Positions 43,686 through 53,885 of a stretch of 64,000 nucleotides of DNA are shown piece by piece. Location: assembly GCF_001652265.1 (NCBI RefSeq), contig NZ_LWBS01000472.1:62001-126000 (forward strand), written 5' to 3'. Each line of letters begins with the position of its first letter. Positions within the stretch are counted from its first letter, which is position 1. The notes beneath the pieces were generated by a model that saw only the letters and a list, made by a program, of their open reading frames with translations, was not told the DNA's origin and did no database searches. Both the position numbers and the translations under genes were made by a program. Source of the DNA: Rhizobium leguminosarum. Its GTDB lineage: Bacteria; Pseudomonadota; Alphaproteobacteria; Rhizobiales; Rhizobiaceae.

Positions 43686-43858
43686 ATCATTTCATTCGCA
43701 AGGAAAAGGTCGGTTAAACCTTCCTTCTCCTTTCGGTTCGATATGTCAATACAACAGCATACGCTTCGAGCATTGCTGGCTAAGAATCACGTCCAAACTG
43801 AGGCAAGGCGCGAACGCCGGCGCGAAGCGCAGCCCAACCGTGGTGAAAGCGCACTGCC

Positions 43859-45250
43859 TCAGCTTACCCTGAGATAGCTCGTCATCCCCGTCTTCTGATG
43901 CTCGATGATATGGCAATGCAGCAGCCAGTCGCCGGGATTGTCGGCGACGAAGGCAAGCTGCACCTTCTCGTCCGGCTGGATGAGATAGGTATCGGACACC
44001 AGCGGCATCACCTCCCGCGTCGAGGAGGAGATCACCGTGAAGCTCATCCCGTGCAGATGGATCGGATGGGCATGCGGCGTCGTATTCTCCAGATTGAAGA
44101 CATAGCTCTTGCCGAGCTTCAATTCCGCAAGCGGTGCCGTCGGATCGGGCGTGTCGCCTGGCCACGGCACCTTGTTGATTGCCCAGAAACTGTAGCCGAG
44201 CGTGCCGCAGATGCTTTCGACGGCGGCATTCTCGGCAGTGGCGCTCAGTATCAGCGGGATCTGCTCGGCGACGGAAAGATCGGCCTTCGGGACGGGATTG
44301 TCGACAAGCGGGCCAAGATCGCCGATGGCGCGCTTCAACGATGATCCGACCGCGCGCAGGCTGGCGATCGTCTTCGGCGCCGTGCCGCGGATATCTTCGA
44401 GCGTCGCGATCGCGCCTTCGTCGTCCGGCATGCGCACGGCAAGATCGAGCCGTTGACCCGGCCCGATCTGCAGGAGGTCGAGGGAAAAACGCTTCGGCAC
44501 CGGATTGCCGTCGATCGCAATCACGGTCGCATCGGCGCCTTCCATCTTCAGCGAGAAGATCCGCGTCACGTCGGTCACGGCAATGCGCAGCCGAACCAGC
44601 CCGCCGGCCGGTGCGTCATATCGCGGCTCCTGATGCCAGTTGGCGGTGCGCACCGTGCCGTAGGTGCCGGCCTTGGCAGCGTCGCGCGGCCGGAAGGGAG
44701 CGATGAACTGTCCGTCGCCGCCGAGCCGCCAGTCGCGCAGGTTCAGCACCACCTCGGTATCGAACTCCGGATCGGCCGGATCTTCGACGACGATGACCCC
44801 GGTCATGCCGTGCCCCATCTGCGTCAGCGTGTTGCAATGCGGATGATACCAGAAGGTGCCGGCATCAGGCGGCGTGAAGGCGTAATCGAAGCTGTTGCCG
44901 GTATAGACGTAAGGCTGCGTCATGAATGGCACGCCGTCCATGCGATTGTCGATGCGAAGCCCGTGCCAGTGGATCGTCGTCGGCTCATCAAGGCCGTTTT
45001 TCAGCCGTGCCGCGAAGGGGCGCCCCTTCCTCATCCGCAGGACCGGCGGCATGCCGCCATGGCCCCAGCTCATGATATCCCTGGTCGGTCCCGCCTCGGT
45101 CAGCATGGCCTCGGTCTTCACCGCCGTCAGCAGCTGCGGCTCGGGTGCCGCCTCGGCAAACCCGAATTTACCGGCAATGCCGATGCCGACGCCATAAGCC
45201 CCCGCAACAGCGGATGCCTTCAAGAGGTTGCGGCGGCTAAGGAGAGGCAT
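43859..45250 (-). CDS. Tat-exported multicopper oxidase
   Basis: A 463-residue periplasmic copper oxidase with three cupredoxin domains. The twin-arginine signal SRRNLLK is at residues 5-11. Copper motifs are complete: HWHG, HPHC, HPIHLHG and HCHIIEHQKTGM, the last with the type 1 Cys-His and axial Met. The group includes CueO/CumA-like enzymes for copper tolerance, Mn oxidation or cell-division SufI-like proteins, but all Cu ligands here favour an active oxidase. The substrate is unknown. It faces aspS across a 253-base gap. Confidence 0.9.
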   Translation of the reverse strand: MPLLSRRNLLKASAVAGAYGVGIGIAGKFGFAEAAPEPQLLTAVKTEAMLTEAGPTRDIMSWGHGGMPPVLRMRKGRPFAARLKNGLDEPTTIHWHGLRIDNRMDGVPFMTQPYVYTGNSFDYAFTPPDAGTFWYHPHCNTLTQMGHGMTGVIVVEDPADPEFDTEVVLNLRDWRLGGDGQFIAPFRPRDAAKAGTYGTVRTANWHQEPRYDAPAGGLVRLRIAVTDVTRIFSLKMEGADATVIAIDGNPVPKRFSLDLLQIGPGQRLDLAVRMPDDEGAIATLEDIRGTAPKTIASLRAVGSSLKRAIGDLGPLVDNPVPKADLSVAEQIPLILSATAENAAVESICGTLGYSFWAINKVPWPGDTPDPTAPLAELKLGKSYVFNLENTTPHAHPIHLHGMSFTVISSSTREVMPLVSDTYLIQPDEKVQLAFVADNPGDWLLHCHIIEHQKTGMTSYLRVS

Positions 45251-45503
45251 GCGGACGCTCCACGGTGAGAATGCCGATCCTTTTAAAGTTGACCGGCGGC
45301 TTCAGCAATACGGGAAGTGCGGCCAAACTGCCGCAGCATACCGGTCGCAGCCTCGCCATAAACGCGTGTCAGACGATCGGTGGCGTGCGCCAAGCCTTGA
45401 CAAATCGGAGCGTCCATGCGCTTTTCCGCCCGATTTTCTTGTCGGCGCTTGAGGGTTCTTGGAACCCTTGCTGCCGTCTCAGCATATGCCAGGATTTGAG
45501 ATC

Positions 45504-47294
45504 ATGCATCGCTACCGCAGCCACACATGTGCCGCCCTCCGCAAGTCGGATGTCGGCTCGACCGTCCGTATTTCCGGCTGGGTCCACCGCGTTCGCGACC
45601 ATGGCGGCGTTCTCTTCATCGACCTTCGCGACCATTACGGCATCACCCAGGTCGTTGCCGATCCCGACAGCCCGGCCTTCAAGATGGCGGAAACGGCGCG
45701 TGGCGAATGGGTCATCCGCATTGACGGCCTCGTCAAGGCCCGCACCGAAGATACCGTCAACAAGACCATGGCAACAGGCGAGATCGAGCTCTATGCGCAG
45801 GAGATCGAAGTCCTCTCCGCCGCCAAGGAATTGCCGCTGCCGGTCTTCGGCGAGCCGGACTATCCCGAAGACGTCCGCCTGAAGTATCGCTTCCTCGATC
45901 TTCGCCGCGAAACGCTGCACCGGAACATCGTCAAGCGCACCCAGGTCATCTCGGCCATGCGCCGCGAAATGGGCAATGTCGGCTTCACCGAATATACGAC
46001 GCCGATCCTGACGGCCTCCTCGCCGGAAGGCGCGCGCGACTTCCTCGTGCCCTCCCGCATCCATCCCGGCACGTTCTACGCGCTGCCGCAGGCGCCGCAA
46101 CTGTACAAGCAGCTGCTGATGGTGGCGGGTTTCGACCGCTACTTCCAGATCGCGCCCTGCTTCCGCGACGAAGACCCGCGCGCCGACCGCCTGCCAGGCG
46201 AATTCTACCAGCTTGACCTCGAAATGAGCTTCGTCACCCAGGAAGACGTCTGGGACACGATGGGTCCGCTGATATCAGGCATTTTCGAAGAGTTCGCCGA
46301 AGGCAAGCCGGTCACCAAGGAATGGCCGCGCATCCCCTATGACGAGGCGATCCGTAAATATGGTTCGGACAAGCCGGATCTGCGCAACCCGATCGTCATG
46401 GAAGCTGTGACCGAACATTTCGCCGGCTCCGGCTTCAAGGTCTTCGCCGGCATGATCGCCTCGAACCCGAAGGTCGAGATCTGGGCGATCCCGGCCAAGA
46501 CCGGCGGTTCCAGAGCGTTCTGCGATCGTATGAATGCCTGGGCGCAGTCGACTGGTCAGCCTGGTCTCGGTTACATCTTCTGGCGCAAGGAAGGTGACAA
46601 GCTCGAGGGCGCCGGCCCGCTTGCAAAGAACATCGGCGAGGAGCGCACCGACGCGATCCGTACCCAGCTCGGCCTCGATGACGGTGACGCCTGCTTCTTC
46701 GTTGCCGGCGATCCGGCGAAGTTCTACAAGTTTGCCGGTGAAGCCCGCACCAAGGCCGGCGAAGAGCTGAACCTTGTCGATCGCGACCGTTTCGAACTCT
46801 GCTGGATCGTCGACTTCCCGTTCTTCGAATGGAGCGAGGAAGAAAAGAAGGTCGATTTCGCCCACAACCCGTTCTCGATGCCGCAGGGCGGCCTCGATGC
46901 GCTTCAGAACCAGGATCCGCTGACCATCAAGGCGTTCCAGTATGACGCCGTCTGCAACGGCTTCGAAATCGCCTCGGGCTCGATCCGCAACCAGTCGCCG
47001 GAAACCATGGTCGCTGCCTTCGAGAAGGTCGGCCTCAGCCAGCAGGATGTCGAGGATCGTTTCGGCGGCCTTTACCGTGCCTTCCAGTACGGCGCTCCCC
47101 CGCATGGCGGTGCTGCCTTCGGTATCGACCGTATCGTCATGCTGCTCGTCGGCGCGAAGAACCTGCGCGAGATCTCGCTCTTCCCGATGAACCAGCAGGC
47201 CCAGGACCTGCTGATGGGCGCGCCGAGCCCGGCAACGCCGACACAGCTGCGCGAGCTCTCGATCCGGCCGATCCCGCCGGTCAAGAAGGACTGA
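45504..47294 (+). CDS. aspS: aspartyl-tRNA synthetase
   Basis: A 596-residue class IIb synthetase of bacterial type. The OB anticodon-binding domain ([24 protein letters not shown]), motif 2 ([10 protein letters not shown]), the GAD insert, and motif 3 ([10 protein letters not shown]) are present. Alphaproteobacteria with GatCAB usually have a non-discriminating form that also charges tRNA-Asn; I cannot tell which from sequence alone. The start at 45504 gives [16 protein letters not shown]; an upstream in-frame ATG at 45459 adds 15 poorly conserved residues. A terminator follows at 47316-47340. Confidence 0.96.
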   Translation: MHRYRSHTCAALRKSDVGSTVRISGWVHRVRDHGGVLFIDLRDHYGITQVVADPDSPAFKMAETARGEWVIRIDGLVKARTEDTVNKTMATGEIELYAQEIEVLSAAKELPLPVFGEPDYPEDVRLKYRFLDLRRETLHRNIVKRTQVISAMRREMGNVGFTEYTTPILTASSPEGARDFLVPSRIHPGTFYALPQAPQLYKQLLMVAGFDRYFQIAPCFRDEDPRADRLPGEFYQLDLEMSFVTQEDVWDTMGPLISGIFEEFAEGKPVTKEWPRIPYDEAIRKYGSDKPDLRNPIVMEAVTEHFAGSGFKVFAGMIASNPKVEIWAIPAKTGGSRAFCDRMNAWAQSTGQPGLGYIFWRKEGDKLEGAGPLAKNIGEERTDAIRTQLGLDDGDACFFVAGDPAKFYKFAGEARTKAGEELNLVDRDRFELCWIVDFPFFEWSEEEKKVDFAHNPFSMPQGGLDALQNQDPLTIKAFQYDAVCNGFEIASGSIRNQSPETMVAAFEKVGLSQQDVEDRFGGLYRAFQYGAPPHGGAAFGIDRIVMLLVGAKNLREISLFPMNQQAQDLLMGAPSPATPTQLRELSIRPIPPVKKD

Positions 47295-47778
47295 GATCGC
47301 CTGATCCCGAATGCAAAAGCCCGGCAATCGCCGGGCTTTTCTTTTGGTTCGGTCGCTCACATGCCGCATAGATCGCCTCGCGAAGATCGACTGTGAACTT
47401 GCCCCACATGCCCTCCAGCGTCGTGTTCGTCAGCGCAACGACGGTCAGCCCGTTGACCGGGTCGATGAACCAGCTATGGCCGTAAACGCCGCCCCATTTC
47501 AGCGTGCCGCTGGGGAAGGGGACGCCTGCCTCGGCCGGATTGTTGATAACCGACCAGCCGAAGCCAAAGCCGGAGCCGGGTTCATGCCGCTGGCGGTGGC
47601 CGGCGGCCTGGTCCGTCATCATCATCCCTACCGTTTCGGTCGAGAGCAGCGGTGCGCCACGCCCATCAGCGCCGGCCTCACCCAGCAGCACGCCCGTTTC
47701 CGCCTCGATGACGCCGCCCAGAACATCCATGGCGACGGAATATTGCCAGCCCCTGCCATTTCTGAAGTCGCTCGCCAC
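47281..47778 (-). pseudogene. serine beta-lactamase-family remnant
   Basis: A 165-codon frame that reads like the C-terminal part of a class C beta-lactamase-related esterase (WQYSVAMDVLGGVIE, then STETVGMMM, GSGFGFGWSV, KWGGVYGHSWFIDP, VALTNT). The N-terminal domain with the catalytic S-x-x-K is absent. There is also an apparent internal deletion: the ETGVLLGE helix joins directly to GADGRGAPLLSTE, where intact homologues have some 60 residues between. The tail overlaps the aspS 3' end on the opposite strand by 14 bases and reads through the aspS terminator. I judge it a decayed gene. Confidence 0.8.
47316..47340 (+). terminator. aspS: factor-independent terminator after aspS
   Basis: AAAGCCCGGC pairs with GCCGGGCTTT across a 4-base loop, followed by a pyrimidine-rich tail. 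Confidence 0.88.
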
Positions 47779-47794
47779 TGCGCATGAAAACGAA

Positions 47795-47824
47795 AAGGCC
47801 CGCCAGAACGGGCTGCCGGGCCTT
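47795..47824 (-). terminator. probable terminator after the secreted protein gene
   Basis: AAGGCCCG and CGGGCCTT face each other about 14 bases apart, 20 bases after the stop of the leftward gene, with a run of T on the minus strand. Confidence 0.6.
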
Positions 47825-47844
47825 CCATCGCAAGATCGAAGCGA

Positions 47845-49032
47845 TCAGTCGTTGGCGGTCACCTTGACGCCAAGCACCTGCGGCAGCGTGTTCGGAGCGC
47901 CCATGGCGGCGCCCACGATCGTCGGGAACGGCACCGGCTTTTCAGGAGCGGCTTTGACGGTCAGGCTCTTCGGGTCGTCGAGGAAGGTGTTGACCGCAGC
48001 CGAAACGGCGTTCTGCAGTTCCGGGATATTGAGCTGCGCCAGCATGATCGGCGTCATCGCCTTCAGCGAATCGGCCATCTGCTTGCCCGATATGTTCTGC
48101 TGCGAACCGGCATAATCGAGAGCGCGCTTGGTGATCGAGGCATCTTCGAAGCGCACCTGCGCGGCCTCGAAGGACAGCTGCTGCATCAGGCCGAGCATGG
48201 CAAGGCCGAGCGCCTGCTGCGACTGTTCCTTGTTCGTACTGGCTTCGGATTGCTTCATCGCATCCTGCAGCGACTTCACGAAGGCCATCGTGTAGCCCGA
48301 GATCTTGAAACCAAGGTTCAGCTTGCCGATGTTGGTGAAGTCGAAGGCAAATTCCGAAATGTCGATCGTGCCGGGGGCAAGTTCCCAGGCGCCCTTCATG
48401 GTGATGTCGCCCTGGATGTGCTGCAGGGCCAGCTTCTCGATCGCGTCCTTGCTCTGCGGATCCTCGGCTTTGCTGAGATCGGCCTTCATGCTTTTGAAGG
48501 CGCCGTCGAAATCGAAGCCGGATTCGTCCTCGCGCAGCGTCAGGTTCATGTCGCTTTCGAGCAGCGAGAACATTTCCGCGCCGTCCTTGACCACCTTCAG
48601 CGGGCCCGTATGGGCGGTTTCGTAGAGCATCATCGTATCGAGCGTGTCGCCGCCCGCCGTTGCCGGGATCGAGATGCCGCCGAGCGTCAGCTCCTGCGCC
48701 GTTACAGTGACGCCGTCTTTCGTGGTGTTGATATCGGGGAAGGCGGCCTCTTCGATGTAATAGCCGCCATCCTCGTCTTCCTCGACGCCGGAAAGGGTGA
48801 CTTCGCCGACGGCCAGGCTTTCGCCGCCGGCCGATTTGACGTTGACATTCTTCAGCGTCGCGGTCGTGCCGTCGATATCGACTGCGTCAGCCGAAATCGT
48901 TCCGCCCTGTACGGCATAGGCGGCATTGAGCTTCTTCAGCAGATCGGCGCCGTCGAGAGCGAAAGCCGAACCGGCGAGCGAGAAAAAGGCGGCGCCCGAC
49001 AGCATCAGCCGCGTTGTCCGGGAAAAGTTCAT
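47845..49032 (-). CDS. secreted protein of unknown function
   Basis: A 395-residue exported protein. The signal peptide covers about residues 1-25 (ending GSAFA, then LDGADLLKKL). The mature part has alternating beta-rich stretches (SADAVDIDGTTATLKNVNV, LAVGEVTLSGVEEDEDGGYYIEEAAFPDI) followed by helical segments, rather like periplasmic or outer-membrane lipid-binding tubular folds, but I recognise no family. It contains no cysteine. It is monocistronic, flanked by terminators and pointing away from parC. I offer no function. Confidence 0.75.
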   Translation of the reverse strand: MNFSRTTRLMLSGAAFFSLAGSAFALDGADLLKKLNAAYAVQGGTISADAVDIDGTTATLKNVNVKSAGGESLAVGEVTLSGVEEDEDGGYYIEEAAFPDINTTKDGVTVTAQELTLGGISIPATAGGDTLDTMMLYETAHTGPLKVVKDGAEMFSLLESDMNLTLREDESGFDFDGAFKSMKADLSKAEDPQSKDAIEKLALQHIQGDITMKGAWELAPGTIDISEFAFDFTNIGKLNLGFKISGYTMAFVKSLQDAMKQSEASTNKEQSQQALGLAMLGLMQQLSFEAAQVRFEDASITKRALDYAGSQQNISGKQMADSLKAMTPIMLAQLNIPELQNAVSAAVNTFLDDPKSLTVKAAPEKPVPFPTIVGAAMGAPNTLPQVLGVKVTAND

Positions 49033-49267
49033 GGGGTGATTCCTCGGGTGGCGTGGTGGCGGTTGGAAATCTGCAGTTACGCTACTACGGATTAGGCCCG
49101 CTTTATATTTGCGGACTTCTAAATTTCTGTTGAGAGGAACGGCAAACGAAGTCCAAATTGCGGCGGAACGTTTGTCTCATCCTTTGATGTCAGTCCCAAG
49201 ACTTCATCCACAGCTGCAATAGCCCGGATTCCTTGCCCGCCGGCCTCTTCTGGGCTAGTCAGGACCT

Positions 49268-51523
49268 ATGGGACAAGAGATTTTGCCGCCTTCAGGCGGA
49301 GACGACGATCACATCCAACCGGTCGACCTCAAGGCGGCGCTCGAGCAGCGCTACCTTGCTTATGCGCTGTCGACCATCATGCACCGCGCCCTGCCTGACG
49401 TGCGCGACGGGCTGAAGCCTGTCCATCGCCGCATCGTCTATGCGATGAACGAGATGGGGCTGAGGCCGAACTCGGCCTTCAGAAAATGCGCCAAGATCGT
49501 CGGCGAGGTGATGGGTAATTACCATCCGCACGGCGACCAGTCGATTTACGATGCGCTTGCCCGTCTCGCCCAGGACTTCTCGCAGCGCTACACGCTGGTC
49601 AACGGCCAGGGTAATTTCGGCAATATCGACGGCGATAGCCCCGCCGCCATGCGTTACACCGAATCGAAGATGACGGCGGTCTCCGAACTGCTGCTCGAAG
49701 GCATCGACCAGGATGCCGTCGATTTCCGCGACACTTACGACGAATCGAATTCCGAGCCGGTCGTCCTTCCGGGCGCCTTCCCGAACCTGCTCGCCAACGG
49801 CTCCTCCGGCATCGCCGTCGGCATGGCGACCTCGATCCCGTCACACAATGCCCACGAGCTTTGCGACGCCGCCCTGCATCTGATCAAGCATCCCGATGCG
49901 ACCGTCGAAAAGCTCGTCGAATTCATTCCCGGCCCGGATTTCCCCACAGGCGGCATCATCATCGACAGCCGCGACAGCATCATCGAGAGCTACCGCACGG
50001 GGCGCGGTGGTTTCCGCGTTCGGGCGAAATGGCAGACGGAAGATCTCGGCCGCGGCGGCTACCAGATCGTCATCACCGAAATTCCCTTCCAGGTGCAGAA
50101 ATCGCGGCTGATCGAGAAGATCGCCGAGCTGCTGATCGCCCGCAAACTGCCGCTGCTGGAAGATATCCGTGACGAATCGGCCGAAGACATTCGTGTCGTG
50201 TTGGTGCCGAAGACCCGCAGCGTCGATCCGACGATCCTGATGGAATCGATGTTCAAGCTGACGGAGCTCGAAAGCCGCTTCCCGCTCAACATGAACGTGC
50301 TCTCCATGGGCCGCATCCCGCGGGTCATGGCGCTGAATGAGGTGTTGAAGGAGTGGCTGGACCACCGCCGCGAAGTTCTGCAGCGCCGCTCGCGCTTCCG
50401 TCTGGCGGCGATCGACAGGCGCCTCGAAATCCTCAGCGGCCTGCTGGTCGCCTACCTCAACATCGATGAGGTCATCCGCATCATCCGCGAGGAGGACGAG
50501 CCGAAGCCGGTCATGATGGCGCGCTGGGATCTCACCGACAATCAGGTCGAGGCGATCCTCAATATGCGGTTGCGCGCCTTGCGCAAGCTGGAAGAGTTCG
50601 AGATCCGTAAGGAATTCGACGGACTCACCAAGGAAAAGGGCGAGATCGAGGCGTTGCTTTCTTCCGACGACAAGCAGTGGCAGACGGTCGCCTGGGAAAT
50701 CGGCGAAGTGAAGAAGAAATTCGCCAAGGCGACCGAGGTCGGCCGCCGCCGCACCCAGTTTGCCGACGCGCCCGAGACCGACGAGGAAGCAATCCAGCAG
50801 GCGATGATCGAGAAGGAACCGATCACCGTCGTCATTTCCGAAAAGGGCTGGATCCGTGCGCTCAAGGGCCATATCGCCGATACGGCGACGCTAACCTTCA
50901 AGGAAGGTGACGGCTTGAAGATCGCCTTCCCGGCGCAGACGACGGACAAGATCCTGATCGTCACCACCGGTGGCAAGGCCTTCACGCTCGGCGGCGACAA
51001 GCTGCCGGGCGGTCGCGGTCACGGCGAGCCGCTGCGTATCATCGTCGATATGGACAACGACCAGGCGGTGCTGACTGCTTTCGTCCATGAGCCCTCGCGC
51101 AAGCAGCTGATCGTCTCGACCGCCGGCAACGGCTTCGTCGTACCGGAGGCCGAGCTGGTCGCCAATACGCGCAAAGGCAAGCAGATCATGAACGTCGGGC
51201 TGCCCGAGGAAACGCAGCTGCTCGTGCCCGTCAGCGGCGACCATGTCGCCGTCGTCGGCGAAAACCGCAAGCTGCTGGTCTTCCCGCTGGCGCAGGTGCC
51301 GGAAATGTCGCGCGGCAAGGGCGTACGTCTGCAGCGTTACAAGGATGGCGGCATTTCCGACGTCCGCTGCTTCGCGATATCAGACGGTCTCATCTGGGTA
51401 GACAGCGCCGGCCGCACCTTCACGAAGAACAAGGACGAGCTCGCAGAGTGGCTGGCCGACCGCGCCACCGCCGGCCGCACCGTGCCGAAGGGCTTCCCCC
51501 GCAGCGGCAAATTCGCCGGCTAG
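49268..51523 (+). CDS. parC: DNA topoisomerase IV subunit A
   Basis: Subunit that cleaves and rejoins DNA to decatenate daughter chromosomes. The 751-residue protein has the winged-helix core with [12 protein letters not shown] at 86-97 and the catalytic Tyr130 in [11 protein letters not shown]-terminal beta-pinwheel ([23 protein letters not shown]) follows. It lacks the acidic GyrA C-box type tail, and the length of 751 favours ParC over GyrA. The parE gene is not in the window. A family B repeat begins six bases after the stop. Confidence 0.94.
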   Translation: MGQEILPPSGGDDDHIQPVDLKAALEQRYLAYALSTIMHRALPDVRDGLKPVHRRIVYAMNEMGLRPNSAFRKCAKIVGEVMGNYHPHGDQSIYDALARLAQDFSQRYTLVNGQGNFGNIDGDSPAAMRYTESKMTAVSELLLEGIDQDAVDFRDTYDESNSEPVVLPGAFPNLLANGSSGIAVGMATSIPSHNAHELCDAALHLIKHPDATVEKLVEFIPGPDFPTGGIIIDSRDSIIESYRTGRGGFRVRAKWQTEDLGRGGYQIVITEIPFQVQKSRLIEKIAELLIARKLPLLEDIRDESAEDIRVVLVPKTRSVDPTILMESMFKLTELESRFPLNMNVLSMGRIPRVMALNEVLKEWLDHRREVLQRRSRFRLAAIDRRLEILSGLLVAYLNIDEVIRIIREEDEPKPVMMARWDLTDNQVEAILNMRLRALRKLEEFEIRKEFDGLTKEKGEIEALLSSDDKQWQTVAWEIGEVKKKFAKATEVGRRRTQFADAPETDEEAIQQAMIEKEPITVVISEKGWIRALKGHIADTATLTFKEGDGLKIAFPAQTTDKILIVTTGGKAFTLGGDKLPGGRGHGEPLRIIVDMDNDQAVLTAFVHEPSRKQLIVSTAGNGFVVPEAELVANTRKGKQIMNVGLPEETQLLVPVSGDHVAVVGENRKLLVFPLAQVPEMSRGKGVRLQRYKDGGISDVRCFAISDGLIWVDSAGRTFTKNKDELAEWLADRATAGRTVPKGFPRSGKFAG

Positions 51524-51528
51524 GACAC

Positions 51529-51630
51529 GACAGCGTTGTGCGTCTCTTCAGACGCGCAAAGGACGCTGTAACACTTTGAATTGCTGGATATCTATCTTTC
51601 AATCGAGTCCGCTTGAAGGAATGATGCAGT
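51529..51630 (+). repeat. intergenic repeat, family B copy 5
   Basis: Perfect core GCGTCTCTTCAGACGC, then GGACGCTGTAACACTTTGAATTGCTG and a diverged AT-rich 3' half ending ATGATGCAGT. It begins just after parC and could act as a transcript end structure. Confidence 0.85.
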
Positions 51631-51779
51631 AAATTCCGCGCCCGACTCTTGGCGGGCGCGACAACTCCTCTATCTCAATCCTGTTAGCAAAAATATGAGC
51701 AGGCCGGCTCCGGAGGCGGACGGAATGGCCGCAGGCCGCGCACGGGAGGAGTGTGCGCGCCACTACCGGAGGAAAATCG

Positions 51780-52238
51780 ATGCCCGCCAGCACCATCAAA
51801 TTGCATGTCAGCCACACCTACAAAGTGCCGCCTGCTGTTGTCTACGACGCCTGGCTCAACCCTGAAATCGCCCGCCGCTTCCTGTTTGCGACGGATGACG
51901 GTCATGTCATCCGCGCCGATATCGATCCGCATGTCGGCGGCCATTTCTTCGTCGTCGACCGCCGCCCGACCGGCGACGCCTTTCACCAGGGCGTATTCCT
52001 GGAGCTGAAGCGCCCGCAACGCATGGTCTTCAGTTTTTCCGTCGAGGAGCACGACCACAATTGCGACCGCGTCGAAATCGACATCGAACCTCTCGGCAGC
52101 GGTAGCCGCCTGACGCTGACCCACGAAATGTGCGCCGAATGGGCAGCACATGAGGAAAAGACCCGGCAAGGCTGGGCGCATGTGGTCGAAGGGTTGGGCA
52201 GGGAACTGGAGTTGCAGCAGTTCAAGGCGACGGGTTGA
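51780..52238 (+). CDS. SRPBCC/AHSA1-domain protein
   Basis: A 152-residue protein of the Bet v1-like START superfamily. It begins with TIKLHVSHTYKVPPAVVYDAWLNPEIARRFLF, the usual opening helix-strand, and has HVGGHFFVVDRR and SRLTLTHEM segments. Members bind small hydrophobic ligands or act as polyketide cyclase-like enzymes; the ligand is unknown. GGAGGAAAA precedes the ATG at 51780; an earlier ATG adds nine residues and lacks a site. It converges with the Doc toxin gene, overlapping it by 17 bases at the 3' ends. Confidence 0.83.
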   Translation: MPASTIKLHVSHTYKVPPAVVYDAWLNPEIARRFLFATDDGHVIRADIDPHVGGHFFVVDRRPTGDAFHQGVFLELKRPQRMVFSFSVEEHDHNCDRVEIDIEPLGSGSRLTLTHEMCAEWAAHEEKTRQGWAHVVEGLGRELELQQFKATG

Positions 52239-52620
52239 GCGGTATGCAGAAATCCCGCAGGAAGCGGGTCGCACCTTCTTCGTCGATCTCGCCGGCTGCG
52301 ACGTCTAGTACAAATGCAACGACCTGCGCGTTGTCGGCATTGATGAGATAGCAGTTGATGTAGAGAAAGGTAAACGCCGCGAGATAGCCCGTACGCTTGT
52401 TTCCATCCACGAATGGGTGGTTTCTGACAATGGCATAGAGATAGGCTGCGGCGAGTACGAAGATGTCCGTCTCGCCGTATGCAGCCTTGTTAAGCGGGCG
52501 TGCCAAGCTGGTTTCCAATGCATTGGCATCCCGCAGGCCAGCCAGACCGCCATGCTCGGCAATTTGCTCATCGTGCATATTTTCAATTGCTTGGCGGCTT
52601 AGCCACTTAAGCCGTATCAT
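52222..52620 (-). CDS. doc: Doc/Fic-family toxin (death-on-curing)
   Basis: A 132-residue Fic-fold protein. The motif is HPFVDGNKRTG at 68-78, with the GNKRT form seen in Doc proteins rather than the GNGR of AMP-transferring Fic enzymes. Doc phosphorylates EF-Tu and stops translation. Its start overlaps the antitoxin stop (ATGA, 52617-52620). The 3' end overlaps the convergent SRPBCC gene. The motif is intact, so it should be active. Confidence 0.9.
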   Translation of the reverse strand: MIRLKWLSRQAIENMHDEQIAEHGGLAGLRDANALETSLARPLNKAAYGETDIFVLAAAYLYAIVRNHPFVDGNKRTGYLAAFTFLYINCYLINADNAQVVAFVLDVAAGEIDEEGATRFLRDFCIPLNPSP

Positions 52621-52838
52621 TTCGCGAGTTCGCGGAGTGCCACCCGATATTTTTCCATGCCGATGCGGGCTGCCCGCATTTGCTCGGCAAGATCGGCCGA
52701 TTCCGGTACGAGCTGAATATTACCCTCGATCTCTCGCAGTTCGAGGCTGTCGCCGCTGCTCAGGCCCAACCGCTGTAGCACCTCTTTGGGGATGATTACA
52801 CCCTCGGAATTTCCGATCTTGCGGATTGTGACGTTCAT
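52617..52838 (-). CDS. AbrB/MazE-type antitoxin
   Basis: A 73-residue protein with a SpoVT-AbrB swapped-hairpin DNA-binding domain (VTIRKIGNSEGVIIPKEVLQRLGLSSGDSLEL) and a charged C-terminal tail (ADLAEQMRAARIGMEKYRVALREL) that should wrap the toxin. It comes first in the pair. The toxin classically has a Phd antitoxin, so this is a mixed pairing, known in genomes but less studied. A Shine-Dalgarno (GGAGGC) lies upstream. Confidence 0.88.
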   Translation of the reverse strand: MNVTIRKIGNSEGVIIPKEVLQRLGLSSGDSLELREIEGNIQLVPESADLAEQMRAARIGMEKYRVALRELAK

Positions 52839-52894
52839 CGTTTTGCCTCCGTGATAACAGAGTTATAACATGCGGCCGAGCAGGCGACAACGTC

Positions 52895-53001
52895 CTAAAG
52901 CGCGTCGCGATCTTTCAGATGCGCTCCCTGCGCTTTAGGTCTCTGTTTTTCGCATGTCGTTGTCGCAAAACCGCTGCACACTTTTGCGCGACATGCTTTA
53001 G
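52895..53001 (+). repeat. intergenic repeat, family A copy 2 (long form)
   Basis: Two hairpins: AAAGCGC/GCGCTTT at 52898-52936 and GCATGTCG/CGACATGC at 52952-52996, the latter with inner GCAAAA/TTTTGC arms. The end of the element provides the TAA stop of the transporter gene at 52998-53000. Confidence 0.85.
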
Positions 53002-53885
53002 CCTGCCATTTGAACGATGCTTTTCCTCCGCACCATCCAGACGGAATGGGCTGCGATCGCCGCCACCAGGATGCCGCCGCCGACCAGTGTCATGGTCGCC
53101 GGCGTTTCGGCGAAGATCAGCCAGACCCAGATCGGTGCGAGCACGGTTTCGAGCAGGTAGAACATGCCGACCTCGGGCGCCGAGAGGTAACGCGGCCCGG
53201 TTGCCAGGCACCAGAAGGCAAGCGGCATCATCACCGCGCCGTTGAAGAGGATCCAGGCGGGATGCTCGATCGAAAAACCGCCTGCCGGGATGACCGAGAT
53301 CAGCCCGACCGCCGCCGGCAGTACCGTCGAAAGCAGCGAGACGAAGCCCATCTCCCGGCGTGAGGCGCGACTGATGGTGATGGCGGCGGCAATGATGAAG
53401 GCGGTAAGCAGCGCCAGGGAATCGCCGAAGAGATGGCCGCCCGAAAGCCCGTCCCGCACGATCAGGCCGACGCCGAAAATCATCGCCGCCATGGCGATCA
53501 GCGTTGCTGGCGCCGGCCGTTCTTTCAGGAAAATCCAAGAAAGAAGGGCGGCGAACATCGGATTGAAGGCGACGATGAAAACGACATTGGCCGTCGAGGT
53601 GTTGAAAACGGCGAGAAGGAAGATCACCGTTGTCAGCCCGTAAAACAGACCGGTGACGAGGCCCGGCCAGCCCGGCACGAGCAATGGCCATCGCCCGTTG
53701 GCGATCCTGAGCGCCGTTGCGACCAGAAGCGTCACGCCAAGGGTCGCAATGCTTCTTACGGCAAGGATCGACCACATCTCGCCTTTGGCGAGCCTCATCA
53801 GCGGGATATCCACGGAAAGCGCCAGCCCGCCGATCGCCGTCAGCAGCAGGCCCTTCCGATGGTCGGAAAGAGCGGTGGGGAACAT
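52998..53885 (-). CDS. EamA/DMT-family transporter
   Basis: A 295-residue membrane protein with ten hydrophobic segments in two EamA repeats. The first runs from about 12 to 130 and the second from about 155 to 285, each with the conserved small-residue helices (e.g. FLKERPAPATLIAMAAMIFGV). Members export amino acids or metabolites; the substrate is not evident. The start abuts the stop of bpt directly (TGAATG), so it is the second gene of a bpt-DMT transcript. Its stop codon lies within a family A repeat. Confidence 0.87.
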   Translation of the reverse strand: MFPTALSDHRKGLLLTAIGGLALSVDIPLMRLAKGEMWSILAVRSIATLGVTLLVATALRIANGRWPLLVPGWPGLVTGLFYGLTTVIFLLAVFNTSTANVVFIVAFNPMFAALLSWIFLKERPAPATLIAMAAMIFGVGLIVRDGLSGGHLFGDSLALLTAFIIAAAITISRASRREMGFVSLLSTVLPAAVGLISVIPAGGFSIEHPAWILFNGAVMMPLAFWCLATGPRYLSAPEVGMFYLLETVLAPIWVWLIFAETPATMTLVGGGILVAAIAAHSVWMVRRKSIVQMAG

